From the NCBI GenBank assembly GCA_007570785.1, contig ML660774.1, positions 1-64,000 on the forward strand: a stretch of DNA of 64,000 nt, given 5' to 3'. Position numbers and translations under genes: made by a program. Of the stretch, positions 47,228 through 58,983 are shown in pieces. The stretch is from Antilocapra americana. Its lineage: Eukaryota; Chordata; Mammalia; Artiodactyla; Antilocapridae. How positions within the stretch are numbered: the first letter of the stretch is position 1; each line of letters opens with the position of its first letter. The notes beneath the pieces are model-generated. The model did no database searches, was not told where the DNA came from, and worked only from the letters and a program-made list of their open reading frames with translations.

Positions 47228-48163
47228 ACGCATGGACATGGAACAATAGACTGGTTTCAAATTGGGAAAGGAGTGCATCAAGGCTGTATATTGTCACCCT
47301 ACTTACTTAACGTCTATCCAAGGTACATCATGAGAAATACCCAGCTAGGTGAAGCACAAGCTGGAATCAAGATTGCTGGGAGAAATATCAATAACCTCAG
47401 ATATGCATATGACACCACTCTTATGGCAGAAAGCTAAGAGGAACTGAAGAGCCTCTAGATGCAAGTGAAAGAAGAGAGTGAAAAAGATGGCTTAAAACTC
47501 AACATTCAGAAAACTAAGATCATGGCATCTGGTCCCATTACTTCATTGCAAATAGATGGGGAAACAATGGAAACAGCGACAGACTTTATTTCATGGCTCC
47601 AAAATCACTGCAGCCATGAAATTAAAAGACGATTGCTCCTTGGAAGAAAAGCTATGACCAACCTAGACAGCATATTAAAAACCAGAGACATTACTTTGCC
47701 AACAAAGTTCCATCTAGTCAAAGCTATGGTTTTTCCAGAAGTCATGTATGGATGTGAAAGTTGGACCATAAAGAAGGCTGAGTGCTGAAGAAGTGATGCT
47801 TTTGAACTGTGGTGTTGGAGAAGACTCTTGAGAGTCCCTTGGATTGCAAGAAGATCCAACCAGACCATCCTAAAGGAAATCAGTCCTGAATATTCATTGG
47901 AAGGACTGATGCAGAAGCTGAAGCTCCAATACTTTGCCACCTGATTTGAAGAACTAACTCATTTGAAAAGATCCTGATGCTGGGAAATAATGAAGGCAGG
48001 AGGAAAAGGGGACAGCAGAGAATTAGATGGTTGGATGGCATCACCGACTTGATGGACATGAGTTTGAGCAAGCTCCGGGAGCTGATGATGGACAGGGAGG
48101 CCTGGCATACTGCAGTCCATGGGGTCACAAAGAGTCAGACACGATTGAGTGAACTGAACTGAG
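47228..48163 (+). mobile_element. BovB LINE, 5'-truncated (first of a close pair)
   Basis: Begins at 'ggacatggaacaatagactg' and ends at 'gagtgaactgaactgagg'. The catalytic box reads RYAYDTTLMAES, so the second residue of the conserved ADD triad is changed, and an in-frame stop follows directly. Confidence 0.93.
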
Positions 48164-48212
48164 GATTGTTTTCTATTGGGTTACTACTTTGGCACTTTTG
48201 TCAACAATTTGT

Positions 48213-49486
48213 CATTGCACTCATCTCACACACTAGTAAAGTAATGCTCAGAATTCTTCAAACCAGGCTTCATCAATATGTGAACTGTGAATTTCCAGAT
48301 GTTCAGGCTGGTTTTAGAAAAGGCAGAGGAACAAGAGATCAAATTGCCAACATCTGATGGATCATCGAAAAAGCAAGAGAGTTCCAGAAAAACATCTACT
48401 TCTGCTTTATTGACTATGCCAAAGCCTTTGACTGTGTGGATCACAATAAACTGTGGAAACTTCTGAAAGAGATGGGATTACCAGACCATCTGACCTGTCT
48501 CTTGAGAAACCTGTAGGCAGGTCAAGGAAGCAACAGTTAGAACTGGACATGGAACAACAGACTGGCTCCAAATAGGAAAAGGGGTACATCAAGGCTGTAT
48601 ATTGTCACCCTGCTTAAACTTATATGCAGAGTACATCATGAGAAACACTGGGATGGAAGAAGCACAAGCTAGAATCAAGATTGCTGGGAGAAATATCAAT
48701 AACCTCAGATATGCAGACGACACCACCCTTATGGCAGAAAGTGAAAAAGCCTCTTGATGAAAGTGAAAGAGGAGAGTGAAAAGTTGTCTTAAAGCTCAAC
48801 ATTCAGAAAACTAAGATCATGGCATCTGGTCCCATCACTTCATGGAAAATAGATCGGGAAACAGTGTAAACAGTGGCAACTTTATTTTGGGGGGCTCCAA
48901 AATCACTGCAGATGGTGATTGCAGCCATGAAATTAGAAGATGCTTATTCCTTGGAAGGAAAGTTATGACCAACCTAGATAGCATATTTAAAAGCAGAGAC
49001 ATTACTTTGCCAACAAAGGTCCGTCTAGTCAAGGCTATGGTTTTTCCAGTAGTCATGTATGGATGTGAGAGTTGGATAGTGAAGAAAGCTGAGCACCGAT
49101 GAATTGATGCTTTTGAACTGTGGTATTAGAGAAGACTCTTGAGGATGAGAGGACTGCAAGGAGATACAACCAGCCCATCCTAAAGGAGATTAGTCCTGGG
49201 TGTTCACTGGAAGGTCTGATGTTGAAGCTGAAATTCCAGTACTTTGGCCACTTCATGCAAAGAGTTGACTCATTGGAAAAGACCCTAATGCTGGGAAGGA
49301 TTGAGGGCAGGAGGAGAAGGGGACGACAGAGGATGAGATGGCTGGATGGCATCACTGACTCTATGGACATGGGTTTGGGTGGACTCCAGGAGTTGGTGAT
49401 GGACAGGGAGGCCTGGCATGCTGCAATTCATGGGGTCGCAAAGAGTCGTACATGACTGAGCGACTGAACTGAACTGAGCTGTCATC
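48213..49486 (+). mobile_element. BovB LINE, 5'-truncated (second of a close pair)
   Basis: Starts at 'cattgcactcatctcacaca' and ends at 'cgactgaactgaactgagc'. It encodes IDYAKAFDCVDHNKLWK and RYADDTTLMAES with several frameshifts. It lies about 48 bp after the first copy, in the same orientation. Confidence 0.93.
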
Positions 49487-50083
49487 TATCGATCTATATA
49501 TATTTAAGATCCCAGCTCCTGTCCATTGGAATATTTGCCCATATTGACTCCCAAATTAATTTTTATTATGAGACCTTTCAAATAAATCTTGATGTCAAGT
49601 GATATAAGTGCTCCAACTTCATTCTCTGAGTGTATTGAAATTATAGATCTATTGCATTTCTAACTTTAGAGTTGGTTTTAAATTTGTTCTTATTGTTGTT
49701 TGCTTGTTTAAAGATTGTAATAACCCATTAGAGAGTGAAAACTGATAATTGAGGAGAGACTGGGGAGAGGGAAAATTTGCTGGAGTGATCTCTACCTGTC
49801 TCTTCAGTAGGTGACAGGAAGTGGGATCTAAAATACATCAAGTGTGTCTGGCCTGAGAAACATGAGCAATTCATCCAAATTGAAAAGAGAAAAAGCAGAT
49901 ATTGATACAGATAAGTTAAGAGATTAGTGATGGGGAATCATAGAAATGTTCTGTTTCTCATTTCTCCCTGAAATAGGAGATAATTTCTAACTGAATGAAA
50001 AGAAAGCACTGGAAGTTTGATAAGAGAAAACTGTGGTACAGGAACCATCCAGAGGATGTAAAATGGTGAATGCTCCAGGGCAG

Positions 50084-50445
50084 AAGTCAGTAAATTACGA
50101 ACCTCAGGCTAAACATGGGCCAGCATTTGTCTTTGTAAACAAAGTTTTATTAGACTACAGCTATGCCCATTTATCTGGAGAAGGGAATGGCAATCCACTC
50201 CAGTATTCTTGCCTGGAGAATTCCATGGACAGAGAAGCCTGGCGGGGTACAGTCCATGGGGTCACAGAGTCAGACATGACTGAGTTGACTAGCACACATG
50301 TCCATTTATTGACACATTTCAATTGCTCGTCTTAAGTTATAATGTCAGTTAAGAAGGTACCATAGAGAATCCAGGGCCCACACATAAATCCTTAAATATT
50401 CACTATGTGGTCATTCACAGAAAAAATTTCCAACTCCTGTTCTAG
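50084..50445. mobile_element. hAT-like DNA transposon remnant interrupted by Bov-A
   Basis: 'cagaagtcagtaaattacga', 'gtaaacaaagttttattaga' and 'cagaaaaaatttccaactcc' follow a familiar mammalian hAT-type element. A Bov-A monomer inserted at about 50174. Confidence 0.5.
50174..50297 (+). repeat. Bov-A monomer SINE with TSD
   Basis: Starts at 'tctggagaagggaatggcaa', again without the tRNA-like head, and ends at 'catgactgagttgactagc'. Flanks ATGCCCATTTA (50163-50173) and ATGTCCATTTA (50298-50308) differ by one base. Confidence 0.88.
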
Positions 50446-50967
50446 GAAAATAGAGTTGATTTCTTGACAACTCCTAGAACTCAGCTAGACTTAAGTGATG
50501 TCGATCAGTCTGGACATGTGATTTTCTCCAGTCATGGTTAGTTACATACGTTCAGATGTGGACAGAAGATGAATTAAAGCAGGGATGGCATTTTACCCTT
50601 TGAGTTTAAAGAAGAGAGAGGGCCAAGGATGCTGAGGATTTGCCAGGGGAAGGGGTACAATGATGGGTCACGCAATATAAGTTAGTTATTGGAGGAGTTG
50701 AGGACATACAGGAGTAAAAGGCTATAAAATCCAGATCAATAGATATATGGTCCCAGGAGAGTAAATAAGCTGGAAAGATAGCAAATAGGAGTTAGAATGC
50801 ATGCAATTTAGATTATACAGGGTTGAAAATTATTGGAAATTATGAGTTTGGGGATTGAGCAGTGGCAGTGGGTCTCATTTAATCAGGAGAAAGATATTTA
50901 CATTTGAACTAGCAGCATTTTATACAGACTTGCCTACACTGACTGAATAATCTGTCATCTAAACACC

Positions 50968-51834
50968 TTGCTTATATGCAGAGTACATCATGCAAAATGG
51001 CAAGCTGGATGAAATACAAGCTGGAATCGATTGCCGGGAGCGATTTCAATAACCTCAGACATGCAGATGACACCACCCTTATGGCCGAAAGTAAAGAGGA
51101 ACTAAAGAGCCTCTTGATGAAAGTGAAAGAGAGTGAAAAAGCTGGCTTAAAAGTCAGCATTCTGAAAGCTAAGATCATGGCATCTAGTCCCCTCACTTCA
51201 TGGCAAATAGATGGAGAAACAACAGCAACAGTGACAGACTTTATTTTTGGGGGCTCCAAAATCGCTGCAGATGGTGACTGCAGCCATGAAATTAAAAGAC
51301 GCTTGCTCCTTGGAAGGAAAGCTATGACCAATCTAGAAAGCATATTAAAAAGCAGAGACATTATTTTGCCAACAAAAGTCTGTCTAGTCAAAGCTATGGT
51401 TTTACCAGTAGTCATGTATGGATATGAGAGTTGGATCATAAAGAAGGCTGAGCGCCAAAGAATTGATGTTTTCTAACTGAGGTACTGAAGAAGACTCTTG
51501 CTAGTCCCTTGGACTGCAAGAAGATCAAACCAGTCAATCCTAAAGGAAATCAACCCTGAATATTCACTGGAAGGACTGATGCTGAAGCTGAAAGTCCAAT
51601 ACTTTGGCCACCTGATGTGAAGAACTGACTCATTGGAAAAGACCCTGATGCTGAGAAAGATTGAAAGTGGGAGGAGAAAGGGACAACAGAGGATGAGATG
51701 ATTGGGTGGCATCACCGATGCAATGGACATGAGTTTGAGTAAACTCGGGGAGTTGGTGATGGACAGGGAGGCCTGGCGTGCTGCAGTCCATGGGGTTTTA
51801 AAGAGTCAGACACGATTGAGCAACTGAACTGAAC
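50968..51834 (+). mobile_element. BovB LINE, 5'-truncated
   Basis: Begins at 'gcttatatgcagagtacatc' and ends at 'gagcaactgaactgaactgc'. The catalytic box reads LRHADDTTLMAES (Tyr to His). Several small deletions are present. Confidence 0.93.
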
Positions 51835-52002
51835 TGCACTAAAACATAAGCATATATTTTTACATACAGAAATGAACTTTTAATTTTGCAAAGATTAAAT
51901 TATTTTATAATGATCAGTTTTTGTAAAGCATCTATCATGAAATTTTTATTCATGTTGAAGTTCTTTAACATTTAGTTCATTATCTTGTTGCTATGCCTAG
52001 AA

Positions 52003-52200
52003 GGGCTTCCCAGGTGGCGCAGTGGTAAAAGAACCTGTCTGCCAGTGCAAGAGACGCAGGAGCCTGGGTTTCGATCCCTGGGTCTGGCAGATCCCCTGCA
52101 AAGGAAATAGCAAGCCACTCCAGTATTTTTTGCCTGGGAAAATTCCATGGACAGAGGACCCTGGCAGGCTGCAGAAAGAGTTGGACACAAATGAGCACAA
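52003..52200 (+). repeat. Bov-tA SINE
   Basis: Head 'gggcttcccaggtggcgcag' and tail 'gttggacacaaatgagcac'. Confidence 0.9.
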
Positions 52201-52964
52201 CAACAAAGTTAAGCATCTCAGAAATACTGGAAAGAATAACAATTATTATTTCATAAGGTTTGAATAGGGGATAATTTTTTTTTATTCCTGTGAAAGTGAT
52301 TTTTTTAAAACAAGACATTTTCCCATGATCTACTTATAATTATTGTAGCTATTAGTAATTTAACTTTATAAAATTTCCAAATTTTCATTTATAATAATAC
52401 ATAAATAAGAAGAATAATATAATTCCTTAGGTTTTATGAAAGTTTAGGTTTTCTAGATAACCATTTTATCATTTGTAAATTGCCATTACTTCTAAATTGG
52501 CCAGAAGAAATTACATCCAAAACAAACGAAGTCTGGAAAAAAATTTTGTTTTTCATTTCATTGGTCTCACCTTGACGTTTTGATGCAAACCAATAAATCA
52601 TTTTTTCTTTCTGAATTGCATTAGACATTTTTGTTTCTCTGCTAGTTTATAAAACACTAAAGAAAACACACAGAACAATAAATATTAGGCAAGAAAACAG
52701 CATAAACTGGGAATCGTTGTCATTTGCTAACTGGAATGGCCTCCACAGCCTCCACTTCCACCTCTCCCCTCTCCCCAGCACTCCCCTGCTGTAGGTCATG
52801 CACAGACTTTTCATTAAATTGTGAAGAGTTAGGTCGGCTCAACCAAGGCAATAAGCATCCTAAGGAAATAGCACCGATCAAATTGGAAAGAATGCACACA
52901 CATAGGAAATAAACAAAACAAGAAAGAAAAAAACCAAAACACACTGCAGAAACTAATAATAAGT
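52201..52964. other. AT-rich spacer before the GPM6A 3' end
   Basis: No exon or repeat recognised. Confidence 0.4.
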
Positions 52965-52984
52965 ACACAAAGTACACAAGTGTA

Positions 52985-52990
52985 TTTATT
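52985..52990 (-). terminator. Distal poly(A) signal of GPM6A
   Basis: Minus-strand AATAAA about 1.93 kb downstream of the stop codon, close to the expected mRNA end. Confidence 0.55.
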
Positions 52991-53486
52991 ACATTTGCAA
53001 GCACTTTGTTCTACATTTCAAAAACGCCACCATCAAGCTGTTGGCACATTTATGTACAAAACAGATTAATTGTAATGCCTGCTACAAAGCACTCTTTGTG
53101 AAAATACAAACTCTAATACCAGGGGAAAAAAAAAAAGCCAAAAACATCAACGTCATTACATAAGTTTAAAAGACAGTTTTCAAAATCATCACAAACTGTT
53201 AAAAGACACAGAACTGAAACACTATAAGATAGAATTTAAAGTAGCCCATTAATACTTTTGCTGAATATCTGTAATACTGCATATATCAGAAAAATGTTGA
53301 ACCAGTAAGATAACCTAAGTGTAAAAGAAAAGAAGCCAAACCCCAAATTAATTAAATAATACTACAGAATGCATAATCATGCCACAGATAACCCTAGTAA
53401 ATACACCCCCTACCTACTACAAGAATTGTAAAATTATGGATGATGCACAACTAGTCATTGTACAAAGATTGTTTCACTCAATAAAT

Positions 53487-53492
53487 TTTATT
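53487..53492 (-). terminator. Possible proximal poly(A) signal of GPM6A
   Basis: Minus-strand AATAAA within the UTR, 1.43 kb after the stop. Use of this site is unproven. Confidence 0.35.
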
Positions 53493-54920
53493 AGAAATGC
53501 ACTTACACCGAGAAAAGATTTCACAATGGTCAAATAGTGCACAGTACTACCTAGTTTTTATACACTGACAAGAAAGTCTTGTCAGGCTACATTATTTTAA
53601 AAGACAATTTACAGCATTCTTGTAGCATTAGAAATAACCGGAAGAAGAGTTAAGGTTAAAACAAACACCAAATTTGGTCCAATAATACTGATTGTTTCTT
53701 TTTTTATTCCTTTGATATAGGTACGTCTTATAAATGAATACGAATGAACATTTGGTTAAAACGACTTACTTGAAATAAAAACAAAAGATATCACTACACT
53801 TCGAAAGGATACATTGTAATGTGGCCTCTGACCACACTTTAAAAAACACTACAGGTAAACCAACGTAGATTGGAAGGCTGCAAGCAGAGCTATTATATTA
53901 ATGGAAGCCTTTTCAAATATATCATACACATCGGAGGGATCGTTTACAGAGGTGCAATCCATTAGAATGCTTTAAAGGAGGTAAAACACCTTCGGAGGGG
54001 TTAGTGTGCTTATTTTTGATATACCACCTTCATAAAGGTAATTAATGTTCCACATTAGCATATTAAAAGTTCCAATCCAGCCACTGCCTAAGTAAGTCAC
54101 AAAGCGATCATTGAGCAACAGTCCACGGTAGTTATGTCTGTTAAAGTCATCGCTATACTAAACTTTAAAAGGTAAGCCTGGTGTCACTATCTTAAAAAGG
54201 TAACTAGCCATGCATTAGCATCACTGTTTCTACATGCTCACAACAGAAATATGAGTCATCGGAGAGAAATGCTTTTAAGTACATCAAGAAAAAAAACAGT
54301 GTTAACAAAGATAAGAAGCACTTTTTTTAAACCTACTCTTAGAAATTTAGAAATTGCACCTTAGATTGATGAAACCATTAACCAGGGCCTATGGCAACAC
54401 GGCCACTGATCTTCAGACAGGACTTCTGTGTTTCGAGTCATCGTGATATCATCTCTGTCTATTGTCATAATGTACAGTGGTCCCTTTGAAGGTTACCTGT
54501 AGTTAAGCTAGTTACTGAAATCAAAACTAAAAAGTATAAAAAGCTACTTTTCTTTTCAAAACATAAGAAATAATGCAAAAAGTGTAATGTCTAACACATG
54601 GAAGTGGTTAAAAATCAAATCTCTGCATATGACAATGTTAGTCTCTTTGATCTTACAGAATTACGTGACTTTGAGAAATTTAAAAAAAGAAAAAAAAAGG
54701 CTGGATAGGAGCTTGTAGAAGAGATCTGATTACACCAGTTTAAGAAATTAGGAAATGAAGTGCTACACAACAAAGAGATGTATTCGGATAATTGATAAGT
54801 CACCCCCCATATCCTTGATGAGAAGCACTTTCATTCTCTTTTTCAAAAGATTGGATGGTTGGATGGCTCTTAGTTAAACACCAATGCATTTGACTGATAG
54901 AAAGAACTGGAAGGTGGTGT

Positions 54921-55073
54921 TTATGTGTATGCGTTGAGCCGCTCTTTGGAGCGAGTAGAGTGGATATCATGAAGCTCCTGCTCCTCCTTTGACTTGATGT
55001 CTTCATACTTCTGCATCCGGCAGGCGTCCTTCACATAAGCCCAGTTGGCAGACAGAACCATAAGGTAGTGGAC
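54921..55073 (-). CDS. GPM6A: GPM6A last coding exon (C-terminus)
   Basis: GPM6A is a four-transmembrane proteolipid-family glycoprotein of neuronal membranes that promotes neurite and filopodium growth. Read on the minus strand, the exon starts after the acceptor TTAG at 55073 in phase 0. It encodes VHYLMVLSANWAYVKDACRM, continues through a cytoplasmic tail containing KSKEEQELHDIHSTRSKERL, and ends NAYT-stop (stop 54921-54923). That is 50 residues, matching the human C-terminus as I know it. The first part completes the fourth membrane segment. The rest is the charged cytosolic tail. No disruptions. Confidence 0.97.
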   Translation of the reverse strand, partial: VHYLMVLSANWAYVKDACRMQKYEDIKSKEEQELHDIHSTRSKERLNAYT

Positions 55074-55649
55074 CTAATCAAAGACAAAGATAACCAATGC
55101 AGGAAGTCTGTTCCGTGTCTTCACTACACCTTGCTATTAGGAAAGAAATGTTAAATTATATACTTCTGTAGAATATGTTCATTAACAAAATGGGATGAAG
55201 ATTTCTGCTCTAATAGAATATAAATAAAATATATTCCTTCCTCACTCCCCCAACGATGACAACATCTTCTTGGCTTACTGTTTTTTTCAGTATCTCTTTC
55301 TTCTTCAGCTTTGAGGTATCCAAGGGTCTTAATTCAACATTTTTAAGCTTTTATGTGATGCTTTCTGTCCTTCTGCCCTCACTCAAACCACAGAATACAC
55401 ATTTTATGGTTACGTATTTATGTTTTCTAATCTATTATAGGAAACAGTCCCACATACAGTGGAGTCCAGTGAACTGGAACTAATGAAATAATACACTGCC
55501 CAATGTACAATAGAAAATGGGTTCATGGAAACCCCAACATAAACCTGTGGATCTAATTAATTTTCCATTCAATGAATTTTGCACTTTTCATTGCAAACTA
55601 CAGGAGAGCAAGCAATGTATCATGGTAATCTTATATTATTTTGTTTAAT

Positions 55650-55846
55650 TTTTAAAAAAATGTTTGTTTGCTTATTTGGCTGCACTGTCTAGTTGCAGCA
55701 TGCCGGATATTCAGTCTTCATTACCCCATGCGAACTCTTAGCTGCAGCAAGTGGATCGAGTTCCCTTACGTGGATGGAACCTGGACCCCCTGCTTTGGGA
55801 GAAGGAGTGGTAACCACTCGATCACCAGGGAAGTCCCTGAATCTCG
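55650..55846 (-). repeat. CHR-type SINE in a GPM6A intron
   Basis: Reverse CHR blocks: 'ttatttggctgcactgtcta', 'agtggatcgagttccctta' and 'tcaccagggaagtccctga'. Confidence 0.8.
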
Positions 55847-56149
55847 TACATTTATATACATTCATAATAGCTAGACTAGTTCAAGAAGGAACCTCCCTGT
55901 TTTTCCTGAGGAATAAAGTATGAAATAATGAAGCTCCTGGTTTTCCCTGAATAGACTGAGCAATGAGATCACTTACTTGTTTTTCTTTCTTTGCTTCCCT
56001 TGTAGTCTTTGAGAGACAAAAAGACATTTTCCAATTGGTATATTTTGATGAATGAATAGGAAAGAGAAACTAATTTGTCAGGTGTGTACTTTCTCTGAGC
56101 CTTAAAAGGGTAGCATTATTTTTACTTATAATAAAGTAAAATATAACAG

Positions 56150-56840
56150 GAAAAGTTTTTATTGAACTATAGTGATAGTCTGTATTATGTAAGTTACAGG
56201 TATACAGTATAGTGATTCACAATTGCTAAAGCTTGTATTCCATATATGGCTATTATAAAATATTGGCTATATTCCAGTGTTGTATAATATGTCCCTGTAA
56301 TTTATACATAATAGCTTATATCTTTTAATCCCCTGCCTGTGTGTTTGCCCCTCTACCTTGCCTCTTCCCACTGGTATCTACTAGTTTTGTTTGCTTTTTT
56401 TTTCTGTGAGTAGCTTGTTGTAGTTTTGAGAGTCCACATATAAGTGATATCATACAGTAGCTGTCTTTCTCTATCTGCCTTAGTTCACTTTGCATAATAC
56501 TCTTCAGGTCCATCTGTGGTGTTGCAAGTGGCAAAATGTCTTTCTCTTTTATGGTTGAGTAATATTCCATTGTATATATGAAATATTACTTAGTAATATT
56601 CCTATATATATATATACACACATATATACATATACACACACAGCTCATCTTTTTCCATTCATCTGTTGATGGACAATTAGGTTGCTTGCATGTCTTGGAA
56701 ATTGTAAATAATGCTGCTATGAACACTGGGGTTCATGTATCATTTTGAACTAGTAATTTTTCTTTTCAGATATATACCCACAAGTGAAGTTGCTGGGTCA
56801 TATGGTAGTTCTATTTTCAGTTTTTTGAAGAAGGGGCGAG
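56150..56840 (-). mobile_element. L1 3' region (minus) in a GPM6A intron
   Basis: Antisense L1 blocks include 'aatattccattgtatatatg', 'catctgttgatggacaatta' and 'gctgggtcatatggtagttc'. A (TA)n/(CA)n microsatellite lies at about 56600-56642. Oriented with GPM6A transcription. Confidence 0.75.
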
Positions 56841-57514
56841 GCTCATTCTAGAAGAGTAGGGATGAACATAAAGAAAGCAAGATAAATTCTAAATGGTGAC
56901 TACTGTAGTGTATTCATGTTCAGGCAGTCAATAGGCAGTAGAAAGGAATTTTGACAAAATAATTTGATAAAGCAAAGCAATGAAATTCCTCTCAAATTCT
57001 GTATTTTGCTTCATTTATCTAGAAATTGTAGGAGCTCTGAATTATATTCTTGCATTTTCATAGTGAAAGCTTAATCACTGTATGTATGTGGATTAAGTAG
57101 GGCTTGTACACATAGCCAAATTTGTGCTGTTGTTGCTATGAAAATATCAAGGGCCTTGGAGAGTGCTTATCAAGCAGCTGGTACTCAGAATATTTGCCAT
57201 AGGAATGAATTTATTTTTAGATGTTCAGAAACTTTCCCTTTGAAGTCTGAGAAAAACATGACCCTTAAATTATCACTAAGAATCTATGAGTGAAACACTA
57301 AAAAGATTGTCAACGTTACTCTATTTTAGAGACCGGGGTTTCCCAGCAGGTTTTCAGACATTTCACTGGGCCCTAGGTCAATGCAAGCTCCAGGCTTGTT
57401 ATCGGACCTCAGCAGATGACTCCTGACCACCAAAATCTAGAGATGCTAAGGGGACTGCTTTTGTCAGCAGACAGACCTTCCTAACATAATAAAAAAGTAA
57501 TGGAGTAGTGCTGT

Positions 57515-57690
57515 GCCCTGCTTAGTTGCTCAGGCATGTCCAACTCTGCGACCCCGCAGACTGTGGCCGTCAGGCTCCTCTGTCCACGGTGATTTGCCAG
57601 TGGGTTGCCCTGCCTCCCCCAGGGGATCTTCCCAACGCAGGGGTCCAACCTAGGTGTCCCGCCTGCAGGCAGAGTAGAGCACATTCGCCT
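57515..57690 (-). repeat. Bov-tA SINE
   Basis: Reverse orientation, from 'gcttagttgctcaggcatgt' to 'gtcccgcctgcaggcagag'. Partly deleted. Confidence 0.85.
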
Positions 57691-58771
57691 CTTAGTCCAA
57701 ATTCTTACAGCCCTTGCCTTACATTACAGAGGATTTTAAATGCCTTGGCAGAGTGGAATTCATCTCAGTTTTCTGATCTCTGATATAGAAATAATTACGG
57801 TAGCTGTCTAGTGAGAGTTGAATGAGATGTGTTGAGGTTAATGACAGTTGCTGTCTTACAAGTACTGATAAAGCATTTGATGGTAACTTCAACAAATTGT
57901 GTTTTAAAGAAATGTTAGCTAATAGCAGTGCTATGGTAGCTATATTAATACTGGGAACTGTAGAAGTAGTTCTGTCAGTGTTTTCCCTGTTTCCAGAAAC
58001 ATAAACTTGGGATGTCAATCAACATTTATAAGTTATTTACTTCTTAGGGAATTTATGCTTTTCCTTTATTTAGATATCTTAAATGATGCTTAGTACTTAA
58101 GAAAGTCATCTTCTAAACTCTTGCTGTTTGAAATAAAGTTTATTTATAAGCTAATTCCTAAATCTATGCAGATTTCTTAAGAAATATATAACATCTAAAT
58201 TTTCTATCATCTTAAAATCTTTTGATAATAGAATCACTTTAGAGGAAGCATTTTTAGAGTCATTTAAACACTCTTTTGTTCCGACGGGTACTTTTCGCTA
58301 ATGTGTGCCTGAAGGCATGTGTTTTTACACAGAATTTTACATACACATACGTTGCAAATGCAAACAAATGCTTTATTATGTACTTCTTTTCAGAAAATGA
58401 TTTGATAGATGTTTTATACATGGGTGTGTATTGCTTGAAGATACACGACCCTAGATTTATCCATCATGCAGAAATGTGTGTGTGGATGCAGATGAGCAGA
58501 TGTCTCCTGTAAGTCTGGGATATCACTGCCCAGAACCTGTGGATGATTCTCTGTTAAGAATATAAGGCCTTTGCTTATTGTTTTATTGTGACTCCTCAAT
58601 TACTCAGGCAGCAAGATCTTGTTAAGTATCTCATATTCGGAAGTGAAATTCTTATGGAGACATTTATACACCAAATCTACAGTGTTGAGCAATTAACATG
58701 ATACTGAATTAAAATATCTGAAAATCCACTATTGCTCCGATATGGCTATTTTTGTCAGGTATTTTTGAAAA
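57691..58771. other. GPM6A intron, no recognised feature
   Basis: Unique intronic sequence. No exon seen on either strand. Confidence 0.4.
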
Positions 58772-58980
58772 TAGGATGGTGCTAGTGGTAAAGAACCTGG
58801 AGACATAAGAGATGCAGGCTCCATCCCTGGATTGGGAAGATTCCCTGGAGGAGGGCATGGCAACCCACTCCAGGATTCTTGCCTGGAGAATCCCATGGAC
58901 AGAGGAGCCCCACCCAGCAGGCTACAGTCCATGGGGTTGCAGAGTCGGACATGACTGAAGTGACACATATACACATTTTT
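58772..58980 (+). repeat. Bov-tA SINE with TSD
   Basis: Head 'aggatggtgctagtggtaaa' and tail 'cggacatgactgaagtgac'. ATTTTTGAA at 58761-58769 and 58975-58983 is a likely duplication. Confidence 0.88.
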
Positions 58981-58983
58981 GAA

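Larger units (their letters stand above)
46550..49720 (-). mobile_element. Fossil L1 (minus) split by two BovB insertions
   Basis: Antisense L1 3' UTR/ORF2 blocks are seen at about 46560-47225 ('tttgtacatgttgaatata', 'ataatccacttcagatta'). They resume for about 48 bases at 48165-48212 ('tactttggcacttttgtcaa') and continue from about 49487 ('taagtgctccaacttcatt'). The order is consistent with one old L1 interrupted twice. Confidence 0.7.
52965..54920 (-). other. GPM6A: GPM6A 3' UTR
   Basis: About 1.95 kb follow the GPM6A stop codon on the minus strand, with no SINE or LINE that I can see. Repeat absence over this length stands out here and fits a conserved UTR. AATAAA on the minus strand at 52985-52990 is the likely distal poly(A) signal. 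Another at 53487-53492 could give a shorter UTR. The exact end is inferred. Confidence 0.7.
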
